Assembly: GCF_900128475.1 (NCBI RefSeq)
Contig: NZ_LT635839.1
Span: 342,282 to 406,281 of the forward strand
Direction of reading: 5' to 3'
Length of the DNA stretch: 64,000 bases
From: Mediterranea massiliensis
GTDB lineage: Bacteria > Bacteroidota > Bacteroidia > Bacteroidales > Bacteroidaceae
Below the pieces are notes generated by a model that saw nothing but the letters and a program-made list of their open reading frames with translations, was not told where the DNA came from and ran no database searches. Of this stretch, positions 26,462 to 36,600 are shown in pieces (the stretch's first letter is position 1; each line of letters opens with the position of its first letter). A program made the translations under genes and the position numbers.

Positions 26462-26505
26462 AAAGGCTCCGATGTTCCCCGCGAATGTCGGAGCTTTTGT
26501 TTTTC
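26462..26505 (+). terminator. Terminator of tRNA-Gln
   Basis: AAAGGCTCCGA (26462-26472) pairs with TCGGAGCTTTT (26488-26498), followed by a T-rich tail. Confidence 0.8.
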
Positions 26506-26621
26506 AGCATGTCATGCTTTCGGGCGGAAACGGGCACAAAGTGACAGGAAAACACGCTTTGGGCTGACACCCTCTTTTCTCCATCCGTCCCAACGGGAAG
26601 GGAAAACGGCCCTCCTGCGCC

Positions 26622-26775
26622 GTCTTTCGGCAGGAAAACGTCTGTTTCAGCGGGGCAACGTGTATGTTTTCCCTCGGCAGCGTGCAGGTTTTCCCTCGAC
26701 AAATCGGATGTTTTCCCTCGATAAAAGCATTGTTTTCCGAGGGAAAAGGCATTGTTTTCCCCGCTTTCGGGCTTC
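26622..26775. repeat. 22-bp-period repeat array, seven units
   Basis: Seven 22-bp units start every 22 bases from 26622. Units 3-5 share GTTTTCCCTCG (11 bases) followed by an 11-base variable half. Unit 6 carries the inverse GTTTTCCGAGGG, so units 5 and 6 can fold together, and unit 7 continues with GTTTTCCCCG. The flanking 26506-26621 and 26776-26979 show no gene. Confidence 0.88.
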
Positions 26776-26979
26776 GGAGCCGTCGTTTTTGGACTTCCAA
26801 AGCCTGAAAGGGCGGCTTTTCGCTCCGTTTTTCTTCCAGAATTTTTGTAAGGATTTCGCTATTGCGTTGAAGCATAGCGGATAAGGCCGTCCGCGCTTCG
26901 TTCTTTTGCATCGGCCTGTCCTTCGGGGCGAAACAGGCGATTCTCAGGCGGTCGGCGCGTCAAAGTGTCAAAATGAAAC

Positions 26980-27873
26980 CTATCGCTTGGTCATGGCAAT
27001 CATGAACGTGATGGCGACTATCGATATCACAATGCCGACGACGATGTTGGTCGTGAGCGCTTCGCCGAAGACCACCGTCCCCACCAGGATGGCCGTGACG
27101 GGCTCGAAGACGCCGAGCACCGATGCCTTGGTCGCCCCGATGTTTCGGGTGGCCACAGCCAGCGTGGCGGTGGACACGATGGTGGGCAGCACCGCCAGCC
27201 CCACCAGGTTCAGCCAGGCCAGGTGCCCCGTCAGTCCGGTCATTATCCCCGCGCCGGACAGCGCAATCTTCCCCCAAAAGACAAGCGTGCCGACCGAGAG
27301 CGCATAAAACGTGAGGAGGCTGTTCGAAATATTCCCGATGACCTTGCTGCGGTTGATGATGACAATGAACAGCGCATAGACCAAAGCCGAAGCGAAAGAA
27401 AGCAGAAGCCCCACCGGATGAACCGCCTGCGACGAATCGCCCTGCGTCATGATGACCACTCCCGCGAACGTCAAGACAATGGAAAGCCATACCGGCCATG
27501 AAGGAACTACCCGCAAGAAGACCATGATAATGGCCACAAGCACAGGATAGAGGAACACGATGGTCGTAGCCAGCCCCGAAGCGATGTACCTGTATGCCTC
27601 GAACAAGGTAAGGCTGCTGGTCGTATAAAGCAAACCCAGCACGAGCAACACGCACGCCTGCTTCCACGTGACCCGGAAACTGTGCCTGCGCAACAGCAGG
27701 AACGCCCCCAGCAACAGCACGGCAATAGCATAACGGAAGAACAGGATAGACTCAATCGAAGCCCCGTCCTTCATCAACGGAACAGCAAACAAGGGGTTCA
27801 ATCCATACGTGATGCCGGTGATGACACCGGTCGGATAACCGATAATGGCGTTTTTACTGAGGGTCTTTATCAT
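26980..27873 (-). CDS. EamA family (drug/metabolite) transporter
   Basis: A 297-aa inner-membrane protein with ten hydrophobic helices in two EamA repeats (GVITGITYGLNPLFAVPL at the start; ALVYALFIVIINR opening the second; VFEPVTAILVGTVVFGE near the end). Such proteins export or import small metabolites; the substrate cannot be predicted. ATG 27873 (MIKTLSKNAIIG) is preferred over an in-frame ATG at 27906. It lies downstream of the PUL on the same strand, but a 117-nt gap makes co-transcription uncertain. Confidence 0.85.
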   Translation of the reverse strand: MIKTLSKNAIIGYPTGVITGITYGLNPLFAVPLMKDGASIESILFFRYAIAVLLLGAFLLLRRHSFRVTWKQACVLLVLGLLYTTSSLTLFEAYRYIASGLATTIVFLYPVLVAIIMVFLRVVPSWPVWLSIVLTFAGVVIMTQGDSSQAVHPVGLLLSFASALVYALFIVIINRSKVIGNISNSLLTFYALSVGTLVFWGKIALSGAGIMTGLTGHLAWLNLVGLAVLPTIVSTATLAVATRNIGATKASVLGVFEPVTAILVGTVVFGEALTTNIVVGIVISIVAITFMIAMTKR

Positions 27874-27990
27874 TTCTGTATATTGGCTAAAAATTTCAGG
27901 CCGCAAAATTACAGAAAAAAACGAATAAAGGAGGAAGTGCCCTCATTCATTTTGGCACGTCCTCCTTTGTCTTTCATCGGACCTACACTG

Positions 27991-30033
27991 TCAGCGCGGC
28001 TGATACGTGCAAGTCATGCTGTCCGTCAAGATCTGGCGTTTGCCCGCGGATGCCTCTATCCGTATTTCGTTGAGGCCTGGTTGCAGAGTGACGCCTTCCC
28101 AGCGTACAGTGGCATATGCGTCGGCCGCAACTTTCCCATAGCTTTTCCCATTGACAAACAATTCCGCCTGAGAACAAGTGGTGAAGGCCATGAACGTTTG
28201 CTGCGGACGCGTGCGAAGGACGCAACGCTTCTCGGCCAGATGGAGCATGGGCTCATCGGGACGCCAGTTGGCTTTGTAGAAGTAGAAAGCGTCTTTGCGC
28301 GTGCGGCGGTCGAAAGTGACCAGACCTTTGTCATTGATGCCGGGGCGGTCGCCTTCATGACGATGGGCGGCTCCGAAGTCAAACATGTTCCATACGAAAC
28401 TACTCCACAAGTAAGGCCGGGAAGAAATGGTTTTCCAGTTTTCTATGTGATAATAAGTCTGCCAGTTCTCCGGATGCCAGGTACCAGTAGGTTGAGGTTT
28501 GGCCAAAGTATCTTGCTGATGGTAGACACTGGCACCAGCACCGTATTCACTGATAGCAATACAAAGCTGCGGATGGTCGCCGTGGGTCTCGTCAAGCCAG
28601 CGGCCCAAGTCGGCAGGGGTGCCTCCGTACCAACCGTCATAACGGTTCCACGCTATGGCGTCGGTAACAAAGTTGAGGCTGCCTTGGGACTGATTGCTGG
28701 CGGAGACGGTAAGACGGGTAGGGTCTTCGCGATGAGCCAGGTCGTTAAGTTCACGAACATATTCTACAGGATTGTCTCCAGTCTCTTTCAGTTCATTGAA
28801 AAGCCCCCATACGCAAATGGACGGATGGTTGCCATGCTGGCGAATGAGTTCTTTCAGTTGTTCTTTACCGTTAGCACGGAAGTCGGGCAGGTCTACAAAG
28901 CCTTTGTCGGCATACCCGCCGGGGCCCACGAATGGAATTTCCGCCCACACAATAATGCCGTAACGGTCCATGAGATCGTAAAAATACGTAGCCTGCGGAT
29001 AATGAGCCAGGCGTACGGCGTTGACACCCATCTCAAACATGAGGGCGGCGTCTTCATCATGATGGCAAGTGCGCAGGGCGTTGCCTATCTCCGGACGGTC
29101 CTGATGGCGACATACACCGTAAAGGGGCATGTGTCGTCCATTGAGGAAGAAGCCTCGGTCAGGGTCGATGTGAAAGAAACGCAACCCCAAGGGCTGAATG
29201 ACGCAGTCTGTAATGCTACCTCCCCGTGTGAGGGTTACTTCAGTCTGATAGAGGAAGGGATCGCGCCGGCCATCCCACAGGTGTGGATTGGCAAGATCGA
29301 AGCGCAAAGTATCGCAAACGGTACTGTTTGCGGGCAGGGTCAGTTCTTTCCGAAGCTCACGGACCGTTTTACCGCCATCGTTCAGGCAAAATTTCAGTTC
29401 CACCTTCTGCGGTTGAGACGTGCCATTGGAAAGATCTACCAAAGCGCGGACAGCGGCATACTCATGCGATACGCTGTCTTGCATCAAGCGTACGCCGGGC
29501 GAACCGTAGTTGAGGGGAGAAATACAGACTTCATCGGTGACGATGAGATGAACGTCACGGTAGAGACCGCCATACATATTGAAGTCCCCCACGAGGGGCA
29601 TCACGTCAAGGCGTTCGGCATTATTGACACGCACGAGTACGGAGTTGTCTTTCCCATAAATTACCCGGTCGGTAATCTCGAACACAAAAGCACCATAACC
29701 ACCTATATGCTGACCCACGTGACGATGGTTGATAAAAACATCGGCCACGTTGCCCGCCCCCTCAAAGCGAAGGAAAAGGCGTTTACCTTCCCATTCGGGA
29801 CGAATGAAAACACGGCGTTCGTAGTTACCGATGCCGCGTTTGTAATCTAATTTGCCGGAAAGGGCGTCCTGGGCGTTCCAGGTATGCGGCAAATCAACAC
29901 GGATGGTCTTGCCTTCTACCTGATGCGAAAAACGGAAATCCCACTGATTGTCCAGCAAGATGTCCTGACGCTGAGCTGAGGCTGTGGCGGATAGCAGGAG
30001 CCAGGCAGCCAAGAGAAAATGAAAAATGCGCAT
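27991..30033 (-). CDS. Glycoside hydrolase family 2, exported
   Basis: A 680-aa enzyme with a signal peptide (cleavage likely after SATASA) and the GH2 order: sugar-binding jelly roll (20-170), Ig-like domain (170-280) and TIM barrel with RLAHYPQ, acid/base Glu414 in WGLFNELKE and nucleophile Glu496 in IAISEYGAG. GH2 covers beta-galactosidases, beta-glucuronidases and beta-mannosidases; specificity is not decided here. It is the last enzyme of the PUL, downstream of the sulfatase, so it may trim a sugar exposed by desulfation. Confidence 0.92.
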   Translation of the reverse strand: MRIFHFLLAAWLLLSATASAQRQDILLDNQWDFRFSHQVEGKTIRVDLPHTWNAQDALSGKLDYKRGIGNYERRVFIRPEWEGKRLFLRFEGAGNVADVFINHRHVGQHIGGYGAFVFEITDRVIYGKDNSVLVRVNNAERLDVMPLVGDFNMYGGLYRDVHLIVTDEVCISPLNYGSPGVRLMQDSVSHEYAAVRALVDLSNGTSQPQKVELKFCLNDGGKTVRELRKELTLPANSTVCDTLRFDLANPHLWDGRRDPFLYQTEVTLTRGGSITDCVIQPLGLRFFHIDPDRGFFLNGRHMPLYGVCRHQDRPEIGNALRTCHHDEDAALMFEMGVNAVRLAHYPQATYFYDLMDRYGIIVWAEIPFVGPGGYADKGFVDLPDFRANGKEQLKELIRQHGNHPSICVWGLFNELKETGDNPVEYVRELNDLAHREDPTRLTVSASNQSQGSLNFVTDAIAWNRYDGWYGGTPADLGRWLDETHGDHPQLCIAISEYGAGASVYHQQDTLAKPQPTGTWHPENWQTYYHIENWKTISSRPYLWSSFVWNMFDFGAAHRHEGDRPGINDKGLVTFDRRTRKDAFYFYKANWRPDEPMLHLAEKRCVLRTRPQQTFMAFTTCSQAELFVNGKSYGKVAADAYATVRWEGVTLQPGLNEIRIEASAGKRQILTDSMTCTYQPR

Positions 30034-30173
30034 GAGAGCAGGGATTAAATATTACTAATGAATATCCGCATGAAGCCAAGTCTTCTTCTGGACTTTCCAT
30101 CGTCTATCCTGCGACTTAGCCATGTCAAGGTACGGAGTCGGCAAAGTATTGCATAGGAGGACTGTAGAAATCA

Positions 30174-30239
30174 GTGCCACCTTTTCTATAAATAGGTGCC
30201 ACCTTTTTTAGGAATAGGTGCCACCTATTCTAGAACTCG
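30174..30239. repeat. 22-bp-period repeat array, three units, inside the PUL
   Basis: Units at 30174, 30196 and 30218 each open with GTGCCACCT and mostly end in AATAG, giving the near-palindrome AGGTGCCACCT at the junctions. It lies in the 277-nt gap between the sulfatase and GH2 genes. The rest of this gap shows no gene. Confidence 0.8.
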
Positions 30240-30310
30240 TCAGTACTTAGTCATCATCTTTTCGCCGGAATGACATTGGCTTCTTGCGGACATTTATTTA
30301 TTACTATATA

Positions 30311-31750
30311 TCAAGGAATATTTTCAGTTTTGACTTGCCGGATGAAACGAGACAGACGCCTGACATCATCGGCATATTGCGGCAAATCCGCCCGGTTGCG
30401 GTCTTCCTGCGGATCAATATGGTGGTCGAAGAGCATGTGGGCCGCCCGCAAACTGTCTTTCATCCATACCGCATAGCTGAAACGGTTGTCCACAGCGTTA
30501 TCACCCCCTTCCCACTGGATGTAGACGCAAGACTTGGTAGGCGCTTGCAGGTCTTGAAATACTTGGGCAAAGCTCTTGCCGTCCAGTTGTCCGTCGGGCA
30601 TAGGTAGGCCGCACAGTTCACACAAAGTGGGGTAAAGGTCGACAAATTCCACCATGGAGCGACAGTCGCCTTTCTGCATACCCGGTACACGGACAATGAG
30701 GGGCACATGCGTGGAGCGGTCCATCAGGTTATGTTTCCCAATAAAGTTGTGTTCACCCAGGTTCCACCCATGGTCGCCCAGCAGTACGACAATGGTATTG
30801 TTTGCCAATCCCAATGAGTCGAGGGCATCGAGAACCTTGCCTATTTGGGCATCCACATAGCTCAAGCAAGCGTAGTAACCTCGCTTTACCTGCTGCTGGA
30901 AAGTCGTGTCCGTCGGGTCTCCCACACAAGCATAAGCATTGATTTCACCAGAGTTCTTCACTTGGTGTGGCAGCCCTTCAGGACGGAAGCGATCCGGAGC
31001 AGGCGATATAGATCCAGGTGGATAAAGGTCCCAATATTTTTTGGGAGCATTAAACGGCAAATGGGGTTTCCAAAAACCGCAGGCCAAGAAGAAAGGTTTT
31101 CCGCAGTCTTTCAACCGAGTCAGGTCGCGGATAGCGCGCAGAGCCAGCTTGCCATCATCGTAAGCGGTATCCGGCACTTCAGCCTGTTCGCAGAAAGGTC
31201 CCCGCATAGTACGCGGATTGATGTGACGACCCGATTCGGAGTTCATCCACAACTCCCAACGGTTATATTCCGCCCAGTAGACGTCATATCCATCCGGATG
31301 AGTGCGGAAAGGTGGCTCACTCCACGAATCAGCATGGTCTTCGATGTGATGGAACACTTTGCCATCGGACACAGTATGGTAGCCATGGCGGGTAAACCAT
31401 CCGGAGATCGGTATGGCTTCGGGGCAGTCCTTACTGGCACGGGCAGAGAAGTGAATGAAACGATCCGGATAACGGGGATAGATACCAGTGAGCAAGCTGG
31501 CGCGCGAGGCGCCACTCACGGGGATGTTGCAATAGGCGTTGCGGAAGACGACTCCCTCGGTTGCCAAACGGTCTATATGGGGAGTTTTGACTTCTTCCAC
31601 TCCGTAACAGCCCAGTTCGGGGCGCATGTCATCCGCCATCAGGAAGAGAACATTCATACGTTGTTCCTGGGCGTCCGCCCCTGCCGAAGCAAAAAGCATC
31701 GGCAGGGCGGAGCAAAGCAGAGTATATGGTCTCAATACGCTCATGGCCAT
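30311..31750 (-). CDS. Sulfatase, iduronate-2-sulfatase-like (S1_7 type)
   Basis: A 479-aa exported sulfatase. After a signal peptide come MADDMRPELGCYG (metal site) and the Ser-type activation motif S79-G-A-S-R in PVSGASRASLLTG, which an anaerobic sulfatase-maturating enzyme converts to formylglycine. GKPFFLACGFWKPHLPF and LLGDHGWNLGEH resemble human iduronate-2-sulfatase, suggesting subfamily S1_7 and a 2-O-sulfated or related sugar. No maturase is in the window. It sits between SusD and GH2, consistent with a sulfated host or algal glycan. Confidence 0.92.
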   Translation of the reverse strand: MAMSVLRPYTLLCSALPMLFASAGADAQEQRMNVLFLMADDMRPELGCYGVEEVKTPHIDRLATEGVVFRNAYCNIPVSGASRASLLTGIYPRYPDRFIHFSARASKDCPEAIPISGWFTRHGYHTVSDGKVFHHIEDHADSWSEPPFRTHPDGYDVYWAEYNRWELWMNSESGRHINPRTMRGPFCEQAEVPDTAYDDGKLALRAIRDLTRLKDCGKPFFLACGFWKPHLPFNAPKKYWDLYPPGSISPAPDRFRPEGLPHQVKNSGEINAYACVGDPTDTTFQQQVKRGYYACLSYVDAQIGKVLDALDSLGLANNTIVVLLGDHGWNLGEHNFIGKHNLMDRSTHVPLIVRVPGMQKGDCRSMVEFVDLYPTLCELCGLPMPDGQLDGKSFAQVFQDLQAPTKSCVYIQWEGGDNAVDNRFSYAVWMKDSLRAAHMLFDHHIDPQEDRNRADLPQYADDVRRLSRFIRQVKTENIP

Positions 31751-31784
31751 TCAGAAATTGATGTAATAAAATTAAGAAAAAACA

Positions 31785-33584
31785 TCAATTCTCGTTCTCC
31801 CAGCCAGGATTTTGGCCCAGTTGTGGGTTGAGCGCCTGCTGATTCAGCGGGATGGGACGCAAGTAATATTTGTCCAGCCATCCTAACGGTTCGTTGAAGA
31901 ACCAAGCGTAACCGTCGGCATTGACTTTCACAGCATTGTTGTAGTAAGACGGATCAGCCACGTAGACACCGAGAGGTTGCTTGTTGAGGTACTCACCTTT
32001 CTTCCAGCGCCGCAGGTCATCGAAGCGGAAACCTTCGCCCATCAACTCAACACGACGTTCGCGGCGGATTTCCCACAAGACAGGATCCACGTCTGGATCT
32101 CTTGCCGGGTCGAAATCGGCGCCAATGACGTCCACGTTCATCGGCTGCACACCGGCACGCTGACGCAGCTTATTAATGGTCAAGTCAGCTATGCTGTTGT
32201 CAAACTCACCCAGTTCCCACTTGGCTTCAGCATAGTTCAGCAGGATTTCGCCTAGGCGGAACAAGGGTGCGTCTGTGGTATTTACACCAGTGGCGTTGGT
32301 GCAATCCGTGTGGATGTTGTAGTACTTCCACATCCAGAAGCCCATTTCAGAAGCATTCCATGCCGTACTCCAGTTATAGGAAGTGAAGTGAGGCTGCTCT
32401 TTCACATAGAATCCCTTGAAGTTGAGTGTGGGCAGGCGATGGTAAGTTTCGCCAGAGATTTGGGCCATAAGGTTAATGAACTGCTCATCTTGAGCATTTC
32501 CGGTCAACTCATAACCGGTAGACGTAGCCGCCGCGCCCGTAAGGTTTACCCGATAAGGCGGGCATACGGTAAAGTAAAGACGATAATCTCTGTCCGTGAA
32601 CTGGGCATAGACATCCTTGTCACCTCCATATTGACTATTAACATTGCCAATGGGTAAACCATTGCTGCACAAATAGCTATCCACAGCATCTTTGGTCATC
32701 TCTATCTTCGATTCACCAGTACGCACCATACGGGTAAGGCCATGGCACAATTGAGCGGTCTCGTATTTCTTGTAAAGAATAATACCTTCCACTCCTGATA
32801 GATCTTCCGAATTGAACAACTCATCGTAAGGCGTATGCAGGGTAGTATAATTGGCCATCACCTTTTCTGAAGCCTCTACGCTAGCGCGAAGGTAAGTTTC
32901 CGCATCTTGTAGTCCGTGATATTTCCGCCAAGTGCCTTCAAAGAGGCCGTAACGGGAAATCAATGCGTTCACCACATCGGCGTTGATGGTATTTTCCCCA
33001 TCGCCTTCGGCTTTGATATGTTGTGCGGCATACTGGAGATTTTCCAGAATGTTCTTTGCCACTAGGTCGCGCGAATCACGGGGAGCGTACAGCTCGGGAC
33101 TCTCATCTGTCAGCACATGTTCTATCCAAGGGATATCACCAAAATCGGACATTATCATGAAATATTTGTAGGCACGGAAGAAGTAGCCCACGCTGCGCCA
33201 GTGCTCTTTCTCCGTCTCCGTCAAAGACGAGCCATCAATATTGTCCAACATCAGGTTAGCCCTCCGGATATATTTGTAATCCCAGTGTTCCGTATCCGTC
33301 GCTTCTACTCGTGCGGTCTGGTAGGCATACTGACTTTCGAAGCCGCTGACGGCGCGTATCATATTATCAGCATTATATTCATCCTCGAAATAGTTCATAT
33401 TTTGATCATTACCATATCCATAGAAGATATTATACAGCCCCCAAGCGTAGGTTTTGAAATTGTCGTAAGTACTGAAGGCGGTGGCTTCCGTCTGTCTGTC
33501 TTTGGGATCTACGTCCAGGAAGCCGTCGTTGAGGCAGGATGCCATGCACAGGCAGATACCTATGCTCATAATATATTTTTTCAT
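31785..33584 (-). CDS. SusD/RagB-type outer-membrane glycan-binding lipoprotein
   Basis: A 599-aa SusD homologue: lipobox CMASC with Cys17, the DGFLDVDPKDRQTEATAF start, TPR-like helical core with RANLMLDNID and YRAYKYFMI, and the C-terminal LLNYAEAKWELG, LRQRAG and RRERRVELMGEGFRFDDLRRW blocks. SusD forms the lid over its SusC pore and captures glycan. Paired with the SusC gene 24 nt upstream. Confidence 0.96.
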   Translation of the reverse strand: MKKYIMSIGICLCMASCLNDGFLDVDPKDRQTEATAFSTYDNFKTYAWGLYNIFYGYGNDQNMNYFEDEYNADNMIRAVSGFESQYAYQTARVEATDTEHWDYKYIRRANLMLDNIDGSSLTETEKEHWRSVGYFFRAYKYFMIMSDFGDIPWIEHVLTDESPELYAPRDSRDLVAKNILENLQYAAQHIKAEGDGENTINADVVNALISRYGLFEGTWRKYHGLQDAETYLRASVEASEKVMANYTTLHTPYDELFNSEDLSGVEGIILYKKYETAQLCHGLTRMVRTGESKIEMTKDAVDSYLCSNGLPIGNVNSQYGGDKDVYAQFTDRDYRLYFTVCPPYRVNLTGAAATSTGYELTGNAQDEQFINLMAQISGETYHRLPTLNFKGFYVKEQPHFTSYNWSTAWNASEMGFWMWKYYNIHTDCTNATGVNTTDAPLFRLGEILLNYAEAKWELGEFDNSIADLTINKLRQRAGVQPMNVDVIGADFDPARDPDVDPVLWEIRRERRVELMGEGFRFDDLRRWKKGEYLNKQPLGVYVADPSYYNNAVKVNADGYAWFFNEPLGWLDKYYLRPIPLNQQALNPQLGQNPGWENEN

Positions 33585-33608
33585 ATTCTGTCTGTCGTTT
33601 TTTAGGGT

Positions 33609-36600
33609 TTATAAAGTCAGGTTGATACCAAACGAGAACTGGCGCAGGTACGGATAGTTGAAACCGCGATACTCCGCCGAACGTTCGGGGTCGAGCCCCT
33701 TCGGCAGGTGATCGAAGGTGAAGAGGTTTTCACCGCTGAAGAACACTTGCAAGCCTTGCACGCCCCAAGGGTTGAGCCATTGTTTAGGGAACGTGTATGA
33801 CAGGCTGATATTCCGTATCGTCAGGTAAGCTCCGTTTTGCAGGAAGTGCGTCTGCGTCATGCGGTTGGCAGCCGAGTTGCCTGCTGCCTGCGTATAGAGA
33901 CGCGGGAAATACGTATCCGTACGTTCAGGGGTCCAGTAGTCGAGCTGCGTATTAAAGATAGTGCTGTAAGGGTCATATTGCGGATAGAACAATTCGTTCA
34001 TAATCCAAAGGTCGCGCTTGCCCACGCCTTGCAGGATGAAAGAAAGAGATATCCCTTTCCAACTTGCGCCGCCGCGGATGCCGTACTGATAGCGGCGGGT
34101 GTTATTGCCGATGATGCGCATGTCACCGGAGTTCAGCGCCGTATTGTCGCCGTTGTTGATGATGCCGTCATCGTTGTGGTCCACATAGAGCACATCGCCC
34201 GGATTAGGGTTGTATCCTTCCACTTTGGGAATGCCCGGTTTCAGGGTGCCGCCCGTGAGATCAGCCTGCAACGTGCCTTCTTCAAAATCGTCCACCGTAT
34301 AAAAACGGTCAGTGTCATATCCCCAGATTTCGCCCAACTCCATGCCTTCACGGTAATATCTATCTCCCAGCAGCTGAGACTCATTATTATATTTAGTAAT
34401 GTGCGTGCGCGAGTCATAGAGGTTGAAGCCCACGTAGTAGCTCCAGTCACCTATGCGGTCGTTCCAGTCTACCGAGATTTCCCATCCTTTGGAACGAAGA
34501 TCGGCCGTATTTTGAGTCGGAGCATCGGCTCCCAATACGCCAGGAAGTTCCATGCCCGGCGCCAACATACCTTTCGTATCGCGACGATACCAGTCAAATG
34601 TGGCATTCAGGCGGTTGTCGAAGAGTCCCAGATCAAAGCCGAAGTCCAGCGTGCTCACTTTCTCCCAGGTGAAAGAGTTGCTCACCAATGCGGGCGGCTG
34701 CAGCGTAGTCGGTTTGGTCGTGTCCACCACCCAGTTGGGATTGGCGGCGCTCATGGCAGGCACAAACTGGTAGGGATCCACGCTTTGGTTACCAATGTTT
34801 CCCCACGATCCTCTCAACTTCAGGTTGGAAAGGAAAGAGTCACTCCAATCCATGAACGCTTCCTCACTGACGCGCCATCCGGCCGATACGGAAGGGAAGA
34901 AGCCAAAGCGGCTATCTGACGGGAACTTCGACGAGCCATCATAGCGCCCGTTGGTCTCTATCAGGTATTTGCCTGCAAAGTCATAATTAATACGGTAGAA
35001 CAGGCCACGTACCTTGTATTCTGAGAAGCTTTCAGAGTTCTTGTATTCACCCGTGCCTTGCGAGAGTGACGGCAGGTCTTCGTTAATCATATCTAAGCGT
35101 TGTGCCCATACGTAATGGTAAGAGCTGCTTTCCTGATTGAAGCCTCCCATGACGGTCAGATCATGCTTGCCGAAGGTCTTGGCATACGTGCCGTAAAAGT
35201 TAAGTGCGGTATAGTCAGTCGTTTCGCGGCCAACCTCATAGCTTGAGTTAGGTGTGGATGTCTCCTGACTGAAGTTACTGTTGCCGTTGGCATAGTCAAA
35301 CTTGTTGATATTGGTCGTACTTTCCTTATCCTTCCGGTTGAACGTATATTCGCCGATGATTTTCAGGTCTTTGAAGGGTGTAATGGTCACCTTCCCAAAA
35401 ATACGGACATTATCCCGGTCGTTCAGTTTAGGTGCTCCTAACATGATCTGGTTGCGCGGACTGTTGACAGGCAACAGGGCACCGTCGCTTGTTTCTACCT
35501 CGCCCAGCGGGAAGTAGGACGGGAAAGCCACCGCCGCACCCCAGATGCCATAGGCTGCCGACGAGTTGGGCATGGAAGAAGACATATTGGTGTACTTGAT
35601 GTCCAGCTCCGGCGTAATCCACGAATAGACATCCGAACGGATGTAAGACGAGATATTGTAACGTTTGAAACGGTCCTTATTCGTCACCATTACACCGTCC
35701 TGGCTCACCATACCGGCCGACATGCGGTAGGACAAGCCTTTCGTTCCGCCGCTCACGGCTAGGTTATGCGTCTGCTGGAAGCCCGTCTCCAGCATGTCAT
35801 CGAAGAGATCAGTCTCAGCCAGCTGGTAGCGCATGCCGTCCACCTCGGCATATCCTTCCGGATAGCTGCCCGGGTTCTGACGGTATTCTTCCAAGAAACC
35901 CAGCCACGTATCGATGTCCTCACCCGTGCGGTATGTGCCATTCCAACCCATGTCTTTGTAAGCCTGCACGGTCTCCATGGGGCTTGCTTTCTTGGGCATG
36001 TTCATCGGTGTACTGAACGAGAAGTTGTTCGAATAGTTGATGGTCAACCGCTTGTCCTCGCTGCCCTTCTTGGTCGTCACCAAGATGACACCGAAGGCTG
36101 CCCGCGCACCGTAGATGGCCGAAGCTGCCGCATCCTTCAGCACCGTTACCGACTCGATGTCATTCGGATCCAGCATATTGATGTCCATCTCCACGTTATC
36201 CACCAACACCAGCGGGCTACCACCATTGATACTGTTCGTACCACGAATATTAAAAGAGAGTTCCGAACCTGGTTGTCCAGAGGTACCTGTCACCTGCAAA
36301 CCCGGCATGGCGCCCATCAAAGCGTTGCTCACCGACACGACAGGACGGTTGCCCAGCACCTCATCCATCTTCACACTGCTAACTGCGCCTGTCAGGTTAG
36401 CTTTCTTCTGTACACCGTAGCCTACGACCACCACTTCATCTATCATGCGCGAGTCCTCGTGCAACGTCACACTGATAGGCTGTCCATCGCCCACGGCCAT
36501 TTCCGTCGAAGCGTAGCCGATGTAAGAAACAGTGATACGGTCACCTGGCTTCACCTCCAGGCTGAAGTTGCCATCCACGTCCGTAATGGTACCTCCCGTG

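Noticed and set aside
26622..26775. Possible CRISPR array, from regular repeats with variable halves
   Set aside because: The conserved part is only about 11 bases, the period is 22 bp, spacers are too short, units invert, and no cas genes are near. The other arrays in the window behave the same way.
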